Assembly (NCBI GenBank): GCA_036825655.1
Contig: DAISXU010000007.1
Span: forward strand, 1-39,210
Source: JALQTD01 sp036825655
GTDB lineage: Bacteria > Bacteroidota > Bacteroidia > Flavobacteriales_D > Sanyastnellaceae
Length of the DNA stretch: 39,210 nucleotides
Direction: 5' to 3'
Every line of letters begins with the position of its first letter. Position 1 is the stretch's first letter. The notes below the pieces were generated by a model, which searched no databases, was not told where the DNA came from, and saw nothing but the letters and a program-made list of their open reading frames with translations. The position numbers and the translations under genes are program-made. Positions 1 through 7,211 of the stretch are shown here, in pieces.

Positions 1-586
1 CAAATAGGAACACCCACGCGATAACGGTCAGCGGCCGGTACCGCGCCATCAGCGGCTTCACCACCACGAGGTAGACACCGTAGCTGGCGGCGTTCACGAG
101 CACCATCAGATCTCCCTGCCAGCTGGCATGAAGCGACTGCGATTTTGCCCCCAACAACAAAAGCGCCACTGCACCGGCCATCCCCAAAGCCACCCCGGCA
201 ACTTTTCGCGCTGTAACGGCCGTTCCCAACAACGCCGCTGATACCAACAAAACCAGCACAGGATTGACCGTCATGATCAAACTCGCATTGACAGGGCTTG
301 TCGCGTTGAGCCCGTTGAAAAAAAGCAGCTGGTTCAAGGCCACACCCGTGAGGCCCGCCAGCGCCAACCGGGGAAAATCGCCACGTGCCACCCGCTCCCA
401 ACGCCCCGTGCGCGCCCGGATCGCCAGGCGAACGAACCAAAACAACCCCCCTCCACCCAACACCCGCAAGATAATGAAGCCACTGGGCCCAATGAGATCG
501 GGCATCAACCCCTTCGCAACGAGGTAATTCGCCCCATAGGTGAACGCCACAATGAGCAGCGCAAGGTGTGCCAAAATCCGCGGCAT
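1..586 (-). CDS. EamA/DMT-family transporter, C-terminus cut off by window edge
   Basis: The minus-strand frame starts at an ATG at 586-584 and stays open to base 1, giving about 195 residues of a hydrophobic protein. It begins MPRILAHLALLIVAFTYGAN and continues through repeated membrane helices, including a segment rich in Ala, Leu and Val around residues 85-160. The pattern of an N-terminal helix with a YGANY-like motif, then paired helices with short polar turns, is that of EamA (drug/metabolite transporter) proteins, which export small metabolites across the inner membrane. The substrate cannot be read from the sequence. The start codon shares one base with the stop of the upstream ArsC-like gene (TGATG), so translation is probably coupled in a four-gene operon. 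A second EamA gene is at 32123. Confidence 0.85.
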   Translation of the reverse strand, partial: MPRILAHLALLIVAFTYGANYLVAKGLMPDLIGPSGFIILRVLGGGGLFWFVRLAIRARTGRWERVARGDFPRLALAGLTGVALNQLLFFNGLNATSPVNASLIMTVNPVLVLLVSAALLGTAVTARKVAGVALGMAGAVALLLLGAKSQSLHASWQGDLMVLVNAASYGVYLVVVKPLMARYRPLTVIAWVFLF

Positions 587-936
587 CACATACGTTGCCG
601 CGCTTCTTCGACCGCTGCTTTCGCCGACCCCGCCGCCACGGCGTCATCAAACAAAAAGACCGGCCGCTTCAGGAACGTGTACTCTTCGAGGATGAGCCGC
701 CGGTAGTCCTTCTCGGTGAGCTCGACAGAAGCGAGGCCCATGCTCCGAAATTTCATGGCCCGGCGCGAAAAAACCGCCTCGTAAGAACCAGCGTGCGCTG
801 CCATTGCGTCCAAGTCCGTTGCTGTGATACCCTCCGACTTGATGTCCACGACCTGAAATCCGTGCTCCGCTGGTTTCAAATCGTCAAAGATCCGCTGACA
901 CGTTTTGCACGTGGGCAGGGTAAAGGCCTTTTTCAT
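586..936 (-). CDS. ArsC/Spx-family thioredoxin-fold protein
   Basis: This 116-residue protein has the size and pattern of the ArsC/Spx family (PF03960). It has an N-terminal beta strand leading to T-C-K-T-C with Cys10 and Cys13, and a C-terminal KRPVFLFDD segment that corresponds to the conserved Arg-Pro motif of ArsC. Family members are glutathione- or thioredoxin-dependent arsenate reductases, or the redox regulator Spx. The CxxC pair is more Spx-like than classical ArsC, which has one catalytic Cys. No arsR, arsB or acr3 gene is nearby, so an arsenic role is not supported by context. It overlaps the uridine kinase stop by an ATGA junction and is followed directly by the EamA gene. Family assignment is sound; function is open. 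Confidence 0.8.
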   Translation of the reverse strand: MKKAFTLPTCKTCQRIFDDLKPAEHGFQVVDIKSEGITATDLDAMAAHAGSYEAVFSRRAMKFRSMGLASVELTEKDYRRLILEEYTFLKRPVFLFDDAVAAGSAKAAVEEARQRM

Positions 937-1538
937 GTCGCTTGATTTTCCATTTGATCGATCAGGCTTTTCAACCCTTCTTCCCAGTGGTGCTCGTTGT
1001 CTATGACCACATCTGCTTCCCCTTTCCAGGGCTCAATGTAGGCCAAATCCGCAGGCCGAACATGCCGACGCCACTGGTACCTCACCTCATCTTCGGTATA
1101 ACCCCGCTCCGCTCCATCCCGCGCAATCCTGCGGGACAGGCGAACGATTTCCGGCGCATCGATGTACCCCACCAAATCAGCCCGTTCCCGCATCCCCTCG
1201 TAAGCCATGGCGAACAGTCCTTCCACCACCAGCCACTCCGCCGGCTCGATCACAATCTCCTCGGACTGCATCACGTCCCGGTTGTAGGTGTAAGTTGCCA
1301 GCCGCACCGACTCGCCGCGCCCCAGTCGGTCCACATCAGCCAGCAGCGCTTCGTGGTCGATCACCTCTGGCAAATCAAAGTTCGTTGCCCCTTCATCGTC
1401 TACGGGAAGTTCATCTTTGGGCTTGTAATAATCGTCCAAAGACAACACAGCAACGCGTTCCTTAAAATGCGCCCGAACACCTCGGAGCACCGTTGATTTT
1501 CCACTTCCACTTCCACCTACAAGGACTGCAATCTTCAT
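933..1538 (-). CDS. udk: uridine kinase-like P-loop nucleoside kinase
   Basis: The 201-residue product carries a Walker A motif GGSGSGKST at residues 8-16, then LSLDDYYKP, NFDLPEVIDHEAL, YTYNRDVM and VVEGLFAM. This order matches Udk-type uridine/cytidine kinases, which phosphorylate uridine or cytidine to the monophosphate in pyrimidine salvage. The length is close to the usual 205-215 residues. The NFDLP motif replaces the more usual NFDHP, so the exact nucleoside specificity is uncertain. The start overlaps the GH3 stop by ATGA and the end overlaps the ArsC-like start the same way, so all four genes should be one transcript. Confidence 0.8.
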   Translation of the reverse strand: MKIAVLVGGSGSGKSTVLRGVRAHFKERVAVLSLDDYYKPKDELPVDDEGATNFDLPEVIDHEALLADVDRLGRGESVRLATYTYNRDVMQSEEIVIEPAEWLVVEGLFAMAYEGMRERADLVGYIDAPEIVRLSRRIARDGAERGYTEDEVRYQWRRHVRPADLAYIEPWKGEADVVIDNEHHWEEGLKSLIDQMENQAT

Positions 1539-3046
1539 GAGGACAATTCTGGTTTTGGATTCAGCAATTCGGCCATTTCACGGTCATTCGAAAGCCGAGG
1601 AATTTTGTTCTGACCACCCAGTTTTCCCTTGCGCCGCATCGCTTCATGAAAGGCCCCGGATGGCAAGGCCGTCAACAATGCAGGCTGCAAAACAGCTCCC
1701 GCAATCAAGTCCCGGTAGTAGGGGTTTCTCGCTTGCAATGCTGCATCAAGGTGGGCCTGGAAACTCTGGACATCTTCGGGCATAGCTTCAAATTCAATGA
1801 GCCATTCATGATAAGGCAATTCTCCTCCTTTTGGCTGCACCTGTGGCGCAACATGAAACTCATTCACCACCCCACCGCAAGCCCCCACTGCCTCTTGCAG
1901 CGCGGCTTCCACCTCTTCGGCAATCACGTGCTCCCCGAAGGCGCTCGTGAAGTGCTTCACCCGGCCTGTGACCACGATGCGCGGCGGGTCAAGCGAAACA
2001 AAGCGGACGGTATCCCCAATGTCGTAAGCCCAAAGCCCCGCGTTGTTGCTGAGGATTACGGCGTACTGTTCCCCCACCTGCACTTCCCCGATGGTCAGCC
2101 TTCGCGCATCCGCATTTCCGTATTCACTGACTGGGGTGAATTCAAACCAAATCCCATCCGCCGTATTCAACAAAAGCCCCTCCGTTTTTTGGGAATCCGA
2201 AAACGCCAAAAACCCCTCCGACGCGGGGTACAATTCCACGGTGGGAATGTCTGCCCCAATCAACTGCCTAAACCGCTCACGGTACGGCTCGAAGGCCACC
2301 CCTCCATAGACGAACAACTCGAACCGGGGAAACACCTCCTTCACCGTCGCCTTGCCCGTGAATTCCAGCAGGCGCTCAAAGTACATCTGCACCCAACTGG
2401 GGATGCCGCTGATGAGTCGCAGGTCCTCCCCTGCCGTCTCCCGCACAATGGCGTCCACCTTTTCCTCCCAATCCTCCAAGCAATTCGTTGGATGGCTTGG
2501 CAGCCGATTCTTCTGCAAGTAAGCCGGCACGTGGTGCGCAACTATCCCGCTCAACCTCCCCAACGGCACCCCTCCAGCGGTCGACTTCAATTCCGGCGAG
2601 CCCTGCAGAAATATCATTTTCCCATCGACGAAATCGGCCTTCCCCGTCTCGGCGATGTAAGCGAGCAGAGCATTCCTTGCACTTCCGATGTGGTTGGGCA
2701 AGCTCTCTTTCGTGAGCGGAATGAACTTCGCTCCGCTGGTTGTCCCGCTCGTTTTGCAGAAATACAGTGGTTTTCCAGGCCAAACCACATTCTCCTCCCC
2801 CGCCACAGCTCGCTCCATCCAAGGCTTCAACCCCTCGTAATCCCTCACGGGCACGGCAGCTTGGAAAGCTTCGATGGTCAAGCGGGCATGCAGTCCATGC
2901 TCGGCACCAAAAGCCGTCTTCTCTCCTTGAGCCATCAAGCCGCGAAAGACCTCGTCCTGCGCCATCACAGGATTCGCAGTTTTTCGGCGCAAATCGCGCA
3001 TGGCCCATCGAGCAAATGGTTTGCTCAGAAATCCTTTCCACCCCAT
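1535..3046 (-). CDS. GH3 auxin-responsive-promoter family acyl-adenylating ligase
   Basis: This is a 503-residue member of the GH3 superfamily (PF03321), ANL-type enzymes that adenylate a carboxylate and, in plants, conjugate it to an amino acid. Visible motifs are the ATP-binding TSGTTSGAKFIPLT, the ELYPASEGF motif and YDIGDTVRF near the hinge. Bacterial members are common in Bacteroidota, but their substrates are mostly unknown. I chose the ATG at 3046 (MGWKGFLSKP) over an in-frame upstream ATG at 3100, because a perfect TATATTTG promoter box lies five bases before it and the upstream start would place that box inside the gene. It heads the operon with the uridine kinase-like, ArsC-like and EamA genes, which suggests a small-molecule modification or salvage role, but this is inference. 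Confidence 0.85.
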   Translation of the reverse strand: MGWKGFLSKPFARWAMRDLRRKTANPVMAQDEVFRGLMAQGEKTAFGAEHGLHARLTIEAFQAAVPVRDYEGLKPWMERAVAGEENVVWPGKPLYFCKTSGTTSGAKFIPLTKESLPNHIGSARNALLAYIAETGKADFVDGKMIFLQGSPELKSTAGGVPLGRLSGIVAHHVPAYLQKNRLPSHPTNCLEDWEEKVDAIVRETAGEDLRLISGIPSWVQMYFERLLEFTGKATVKEVFPRFELFVYGGVAFEPYRERFRQLIGADIPTVELYPASEGFLAFSDSQKTEGLLLNTADGIWFEFTPVSEYGNADARRLTIGEVQVGEQYAVILSNNAGLWAYDIGDTVRFVSLDPPRIVVTGRVKHFTSAFGEHVIAEEVEAALQEAVGACGGVVNEFHVAPQVQPKGGELPYHEWLIEFEAMPEDVQSFQAHLDAALQARNPYYRDLIAGAVLQPALLTALPSGAFHEAMRRKGKLGGQNKIPRLSNDREMAELLNPKPELSS

Positions 3047-3051
3047 GGCGG

Positions 3052-3078
3052 CAAATATAGCCGTGCGCAGCCATCCAA
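3052..3078 (-). promoter_or_regulatory. Bacteroidetes-type promoter for the GH3 operon
   Basis: On the minus strand TATATTTG (3059-3052) matches TAnnTTTG exactly, with TTG at 3078-3076, 16 bases upstream. The box ends five bases before the GH3 ATG, so the transcript should start at or next to the start codon. Confidence 0.7.
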
Positions 3079-3101
3079 CATCGAACCTGTTTGAGATCAA
3101 G

Positions 3102-3130
3102 TTGTTGTGCTTTATCCGATGCTATCTTTG
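3102..3130 (+). promoter_or_regulatory. Bacteroidetes-type promoter for the redox operon
   Basis: TATCTTTG at 3123-3130 matches TAnnTTTG. TTG triplets at 3102-3104 and 3105-3107 lie 18 and 15 bases upstream. The ATG of the fusion gene is nine bases after the box, so the leader would be only a few bases long. The promoter is back to back with the GH3 promoter. Confidence 0.7.
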
Positions 3131-3139
3131 TAATTCTTC

Positions 3140-4723
3140 ATGTGGATCTCTGCAAAAATCATCCCGAAACGGAAATTAACGGCCACCTCTGTAGAGGTTG
3201 AAGTTTTGGCACGCCATGGCTTGCCGCAAGCCCTTCCAGGTCAGTTTTGCGCGCTCGAAATTGTGCGAGATGGAGAACCCATGAAGGCCGCGTTTTCCAT
3301 CGTGGGCATAAGCAAACAAGGGCATTGGATTTTGGGGGTAAAGCAAGCCAGACCGGGTGGCGTTTCCGAGTGGATTCAAAAACTGGATGAAGCAACTTCC
3401 GTCTCCGTTGCTGGGCCTTTTGGAGAGTTTGGGGTCAATGACGCAGCACGGCACCACCTCCTCATTGCCGGAGGAAGTGGGATTACTCCCGTTTGGGCCA
3501 TTGCAAAGGCCCTCATCCAAAAAGGGATCCATCCCGTATTGATTTTTGGAAATGACTCCCCCGCCGAAGTCATGTTCGGAGAGGACATTCGAAGCGCCGC
3601 CGAGGCGGGCGAACTGAAGGTAATTCATGTATTCGATCGGCAGTTTGAACCGGCGATGAACTCGGAATTGCATGCAGATTCAGCCGTCTACATCTGCGGT
3701 CCCCAAGCCATGACGCAATTCATAGAAGGGCTGCTTTCGCATCATCCGAAGCACCTCGTTCTAAAGGAATCCTATGGCAAAACCCTGGGACAAGGCAAAT
3801 CATCTCGGCTGAGGTGGAAGCCCCGTTGGGGAAAAGAGCGCGTGCATCCCATTGGAGCAGGTGAGACCTTGCTCAAGGCAAGTGAACGCGCTCAGTTGAA
3901 ATGGGATCAAGCCTGCGGCATGGGAGCTTGCGGGAGCTGCACCATGCTGCTGAAAGCAGGGAAAGTGGAATGCCGAGGAAAGCACCTCGTACCTGGTGAC
4001 CACGTGCTGACCTGCATTGCGCAGCCCTTGACCGAGGAGGTAACAATTAGCCCGCCAAAGCGCTGGAAGCGGCCGGAAGTGGTGGCGGCATCGCTCGTGG
4101 TGGCGTTTCTTTCCGTCGGGATTTGGGCCGTACCGCCCGGCATGGGGTTCAGGGCCATGGGCCCGATGAACACCGGGCACGAATCCCTGGCTTGTGGCGA
4201 TTGCCATCGGCCTGCGGAAGGCACCGTCCGGCAGCAATTGAGTCACAACGCACGAAGTTTTATGGGGTGGCATGACAAAAATTGGGTCGACGTTGGGTAT
4301 GCACCCGTTGGAAATGACGCCTGTCTTGGTTGCCATGACCGTCCCAATGATCGCCATCCCACCTCCCGGTTTGAAGAATTGCGTTTTGCCCAACAAAGAG
4401 CTGACTTGGGGGTGCATGAATGCAACAGCTGCCATGGTGAACACCACGACAAACGCATTGCCTCAGTAGAGAACGGGTTTTGTCAAAACTGCCATGCCGA
4501 CATCCAAATCGATAACGATCCCATCGATGTGGCGCATGCTGATTTGGCCTCCAATGGCGAATGGAATACCTGCCTGACATGCCATGATTTTCATGGAAAT
4601 CACCAACACACTGCCCCCACAAGAATGGCCGATCGCCTCTCTGAAACGGCCATAGAGGCTTACTTCGAAGGGGGGGAAGACCCCTACCGTGGTGGCAAAC
4701 GATACAAAGCCATAAAACAGTGA
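3140..4723 (+). CDS. NAD(P)H-flavin reductase / 2Fe-2S ferredoxin / pentaheme cytochrome c fusion
   Basis: This 527-residue protein joins three redox modules. Residues 1-100 look like the FAD-binding barrel of ferredoxin reductases and 105-200 the NAD(P) domain (GGSGITP at 111-117, CGPQAM at 186-191). Residues 230-300 are a plant-type ferredoxin domain with Cys259, Cys264, Cys267 and Cys292. One transmembrane helix at about 313-334 is followed by a C-terminal domain with five CxxCH heme sites beginning at Cys352, 395, 428, 448 and 478. The expected topology is a cytoplasmic reductase and a periplasmic heme domain. The usual RxYS flavin motif is degenerate here (KAAFS around residue 49), so flavin binding is probable but not proven. 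The first two modules resemble oxygenase reductases such as PaaE; I know of no characterised protein with this full layout. The stop overlaps the next gene (GTGA). Confidence 0.85.
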   Translation: MWISAKIIPKRKLTATSVEVEVLARHGLPQALPGQFCALEIVRDGEPMKAAFSIVGISKQGHWILGVKQARPGGVSEWIQKLDEATSVSVAGPFGEFGVNDAARHHLLIAGGSGITPVWAIAKALIQKGIHPVLIFGNDSPAEVMFGEDIRSAAEAGELKVIHVFDRQFEPAMNSELHADSAVYICGPQAMTQFIEGLLSHHPKHLVLKESYGKTLGQGKSSRLRWKPRWGKERVHPIGAGETLLKASERAQLKWDQACGMGACGSCTMLLKAGKVECRGKHLVPGDHVLTCIAQPLTEEVTISPPKRWKRPEVVAASLVVAFLSVGIWAVPPGMGFRAMGPMNTGHESLACGDCHRPAEGTVRQQLSHNARSFMGWHDKNWVDVGYAPVGNDACLGCHDRPNDRHPTSRFEELRFAQQRADLGVHECNSCHGEHHDKRIASVENGFCQNCHADIQIDNDPIDVAHADLASNGEWNTCLTCHDFHGNHQHTAPTRMADRLSETAIEAYFEGGEDPYRGGKRYKAIKQ

Positions 4724-5877
4724 AAATAAACTATTTAACCTCAATTTTGTGTGCTCTTTTGGTTTCCACTTCGCTTGTGTTTGCAGGAGACTCAGACACA
4801 ACCTACCAAGTTGAAATGCAACTTCGTCCACGAGGAGAATGGCGGGATGGATATCGGAGAGTGCAGCCAGCAGGTGCGGAAGGATCGCTTTTGTTGGAGC
4901 AGCGCAATCGCTTGGGATTTACGGCTCAGTTCGCCCGCTGGTCGATGAAGGTAGGGCTGCAAGAAGTCCGGAGTTTTTTCCCTCAACCGACGGAGTCAGG
5001 GGCTGTGCTGGGCACCTATGAAACTTGGGCATCTTGGAGGGCTTCGGACCAAGTGGAGGTCATTGTCGGAAGGCAGTTGGTGAAATTCGATGATGAGCGC
5101 ATCGTAGGAGCGGTGGACTGGTCGCAGCAGGGCAGGTTTTTGGATGGCGTCCGACTCAATTGGAATGGCAACCTAAGCAAGACGAGTGTCATCTACACCT
5201 GGGATTCCCCTAACAGCAAAACGCGAACCATCGTGCATCATGTTGTGGAGGCCAATCGGCACCGCATCGCAGGGGTGTTCATGGACGAGGCCAACTTCGG
5301 ATCTTCCACCGCACACACCCTCACTGGAGGATTCAATTGGAAGTACAATACGAGCACAAATTGGGCATTTGGAGCGGAAGTGGATGGGCAAACGGTTACA
5401 GGCAATGAAGCCGAGACTGATTTGGGTACGCTGCTGTCCTTGGAGGCCCATCATGGCACTCCAAGCAAGGGAAAGACCACTTTGGGCGTAGTCCGAATTT
5501 CGGGACTTCACCCCTCATTAGGCACAAACCACCGGCACTACGGTTGGATGGACCATTTCTATGTCGGGAGCACGCAAAACGGGCTATTCCAAGCACGAAT
5601 CGGGCATGCTGGCACTTGGGGAAAAGAAGCTTGGGGCGCGACTTGGGGAATCACAGCCCATCATTTTCGAACCGAAAACCTCGATGGGCTTTTCGCCAAT
5701 GAATTGGACGCCTACGTTGCATTCCAGCCGAATGCGCATGTGCAACTGCACCTCGGTCACTCCTGGATGGTCGCAACGCCAGTTCTTGCAGAAATACAAG
5801 GCCTGACCATGAGTCAATCTGCGTTGCAACAATGGGCCTGGGTTTCCTTGGCCTTTTACCCCAAATGGACGTTCTAA
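4720..5877 (+). CDS. alginate-export-like outer-membrane beta-barrel protein
   Basis: This 385-residue protein has a clear signal peptide (MKINYLTSILCALLVSTSLV, cleavage near residue 22). The rest is made of alternating amphipathic strands rich in aromatic residues and Gly, ending in WVSLAFYPKWTF with a terminal Phe, as in outer-membrane barrels. Segments such as RNRLGF, YETWASWRASDQVEVIVGRQ and GRFLDGVRLNW resemble the alginate-export barrel family (PF13372), which in Bacteroidota is a general porin-like fold and does not imply alginate transport. It starts with GTG overlapping the stop of the cytochrome fusion and is followed two bases later by the next gene, so it belongs to the redox operon. 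It could let a substrate or electron acceptor reach the periplasmic hemes. No heme motif is present. Confidence 0.75.
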   Translation: MKINYLTSILCALLVSTSLVFAGDSDTTYQVEMQLRPRGEWRDGYRRVQPAGAEGSLLLEQRNRLGFTAQFARWSMKVGLQEVRSFFPQPTESGAVLGTYETWASWRASDQVEVIVGRQLVKFDDERIVGAVDWSQQGRFLDGVRLNWNGNLSKTSVIYTWDSPNSKTRTIVHHVVEANRHRIAGVFMDEANFGSSTAHTLTGGFNWKYNTSTNWAFGAEVDGQTVTGNEAETDLGTLLSLEAHHGTPSKGKTTLGVVRISGLHPSLGTNHRHYGWMDHFYVGSTQNGLFQARIGHAGTWGKEAWGATWGITAHHFRTENLDGLFANELDAYVAFQPNAHVQLHLGHSWMVATPVLAEIQGLTMSQSALQQWAWVSLAFYPKWTF

Positions 5878-5879
5878 GC

Positions 5880-6707
5880 ATGAATTCGACCTCCTTCAAA
5901 TTCTGGGCCACCTTCGGGTTGGTTGGGGCCTTGCTCAGCATTTACCTGTTCGCTACTGCACCAATCCCTTTGGAATCCACTGGGGAATCGCATCCAACCT
6001 TATCTACAGCCGAGGCGTTTGAATTGCTGGCTCATGAAAACGACGTAACGCGGACTTTGTTTACCAAGGCCATCGTCGGTGCAGGCAAGCAACAAGGGCT
6101 CCTGTTTTCCGAACATTGGGCAGACCCCGAAATTCATGCCGGCCCTCTGCCTGCCTTGTTTTTGCGAGGTGTCGCTGCGCACTTAGCCGCGAGTCCAGTT
6201 CCATTAGGCTTGTTCCTTGGGTCCGATCAGCCCATCGAATCTTCCAATCGCTTTCAAGGACGTCAGGCAGAACAATTCGAAGCGATGCGAAAAGACCCTC
6301 AACCTCGGATCTTCCTGGATGAGGAAAGCGGCAGCACCATTGGGATGTTTCCTGACTTTGCCTCAGCTCCAGCCTGTGTAAGTTGCCACAATGACCACGA
6401 GCGCAGTGCAAAACACAATTGGGTACTCAACGACCTGATGGGCGCCACCACCTGGTCCTATCCGAGCGATTCTGTTACGACCGATGAATTTCTCGGCATG
6501 TTGAAAGCCTATCGAGCGGGCGTTGCGGAAGTTTGGACGGCCTATTTGGCAAAGGTCGATGTTATGGATGGAGTGCCCCGACCTGGAGTTGGAGAGGCAT
6601 GGCCCAAGCAGGGTTTTTTCCTTCCTGACTTGATGACTTTCCAAGACAGCATTTTGCATTTGGCGGCGCCTGCATTGGTGAATGAACTCGTGAAGAAGTC
6701 CTCATGA
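5880..6707 (+). CDS. Tll0287-like (DUF3365) monoheme cytochrome, membrane-anchored
   Basis: The product is 275 residues from the ATG at 5880. An in-frame ATG at 5832 lies inside the barrel gene and was rejected. Residues 9-27 form an N-terminal membrane anchor or signal. A single heme site, Cys166-Val-Ser-Cys169-His170, is followed by NDHERSAKHNWVLNDLMGA, which is the signature region of the DUF3365/Tll0287 family, periplasmic heme domains found alone or in sensor kinases. Here there is no kinase part. With one c-type heme it may be an electron carrier, a partner or a redox-sensing subunit for the pentaheme fusion. It begins two bases after the barrel stop and ends in an ATGA overlap with the next gene. 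Confidence 0.75.
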   Translation: MNSTSFKFWATFGLVGALLSIYLFATAPIPLESTGESHPTLSTAEAFELLAHENDVTRTLFTKAIVGAGKQQGLLFSEHWADPEIHAGPLPALFLRGVAAHLAASPVPLGLFLGSDQPIESSNRFQGRQAEQFEAMRKDPQPRIFLDEESGSTIGMFPDFASAPACVSCHNDHERSAKHNWVLNDLMGATTWSYPSDSVTTDEFLGMLKAYRAGVAEVWTAYLAKVDVMDGVPRPGVGEAWPKQGFFLPDLMTFQDSILHLAAPALVNELVKKSS

Positions 6708-7153
6708 ATCGAGTTGTTGCAGGAATTTCGATGGTGTGCCTGTTGGTTCTGTTTGGATCAACGGCATGCAGTTGGTCCGGATTCGAATGGCAATGGGATC
6801 CCACCTACAGAGCCATTAGCGGAATCATCGTCGCGGGGCTCGTCGCGGGGCAGTGGGCCCTGACGCTGGGCAGGGTGGTCTTCAAGCGGACTGGTCTCAC
6901 CTGGGTGAGGTGGATTCAATTTCATCAAATTCTGGGCCTCCTCCTCCCTTTTTCAATCTGGGCCCACAGCCCCAGTTTGGGGTATGGCCTATTGGCCCTC
7001 CTTCCCATTGCCCTGCTCCTTTCAGCTTCCATCGGGAGCCAACTCGACAGAGCAGCGAAAAAAGACCGCTACTTGAAGTGGCATGTTGGGCTTGCTGGGT
7101 TGTCCGCAGCCATGGCCTTGGTCCACATTTACATGGTCATCGCCTACAATTGA
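6704..7153 (+). CDS. small membrane protein, predicted bis-heme b-type cytochrome
   Basis: This 149-residue hydrophobic protein has about five membrane segments (roughly 3-21, 37-58, 70-90, 93-110 and 124-147). It has exactly four histidines: His74 and His88 in one helix, His127 and His141 in another. Each pair is 14 residues apart. That is the spacing by which two helices bind two stacked b hemes in cytochrome b of the bc1 complex, and it resembles ferric-reductase-like domains. The sequence has no family I recognise. Together with three redox neighbours in one overlapping operon, a transmembrane electron conduit from the cytoplasmic ferredoxin module to the periplasmic c hemes is a reasonable inference. 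An alternative is a cytochrome-assembly or anchor protein. Heme binding is not shown directly. Confidence 0.65.
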   Translation: MNRVVAGISMVCLLVLFGSTACSWSGFEWQWDPTYRAISGIIVAGLVAGQWALTLGRVVFKRTGLTWVRWIQFHQILGLLLPFSIWAHSPSLGYGLLALLPIALLLSASIGSQLDRAAKKDRYLKWHVGLAGLSAAMALVHIYMVIAYN

Positions 7154-7194
7154 ATGAAAAAGGGCGACCTCAAACGGGTCGCCCTTTTCATTCA
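7151..7194. terminator. bidirectional rho-independent terminator
   Basis: An 18-19 bp near-perfect stem (core GGGCGACC/GGTCGCCC, flanked by A and T runs) has its arms at 7151-7169 and 7177-7194. T-rich flanks occur in both orientations, so it can end the redox operon from the left and the T9SS gene from the right. The outer stem includes the TGA stop of the membrane cytochrome gene. Confidence 0.9.
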
Positions 7195-7211
7195 AATCAA
7201 TCTTCTTCGAC

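Noticed and set aside
586..936. Arsenic-resistance locus suggested by the ArsC-like gene
   Set aside because: There is no arsR, arsB, acr3 or arsM nearby, and the CxxC pattern fits Spx-like relatives as well.
1646..3094. 482-residue plus-strand open frame opposite the GH3 gene
   Set aside because: It is an antisense shadow: the GH3 protein on the minus strand has clear family motifs, and this frame gives a basic, low-complexity product.
4720..5877. Alginate metabolism suggested by the alginate-export-like barrel
   Set aside because: No polysaccharide lyase, glycosidase or SusCD pair is nearby; the neighbours are redox proteins and the fold is used generally as a porin.
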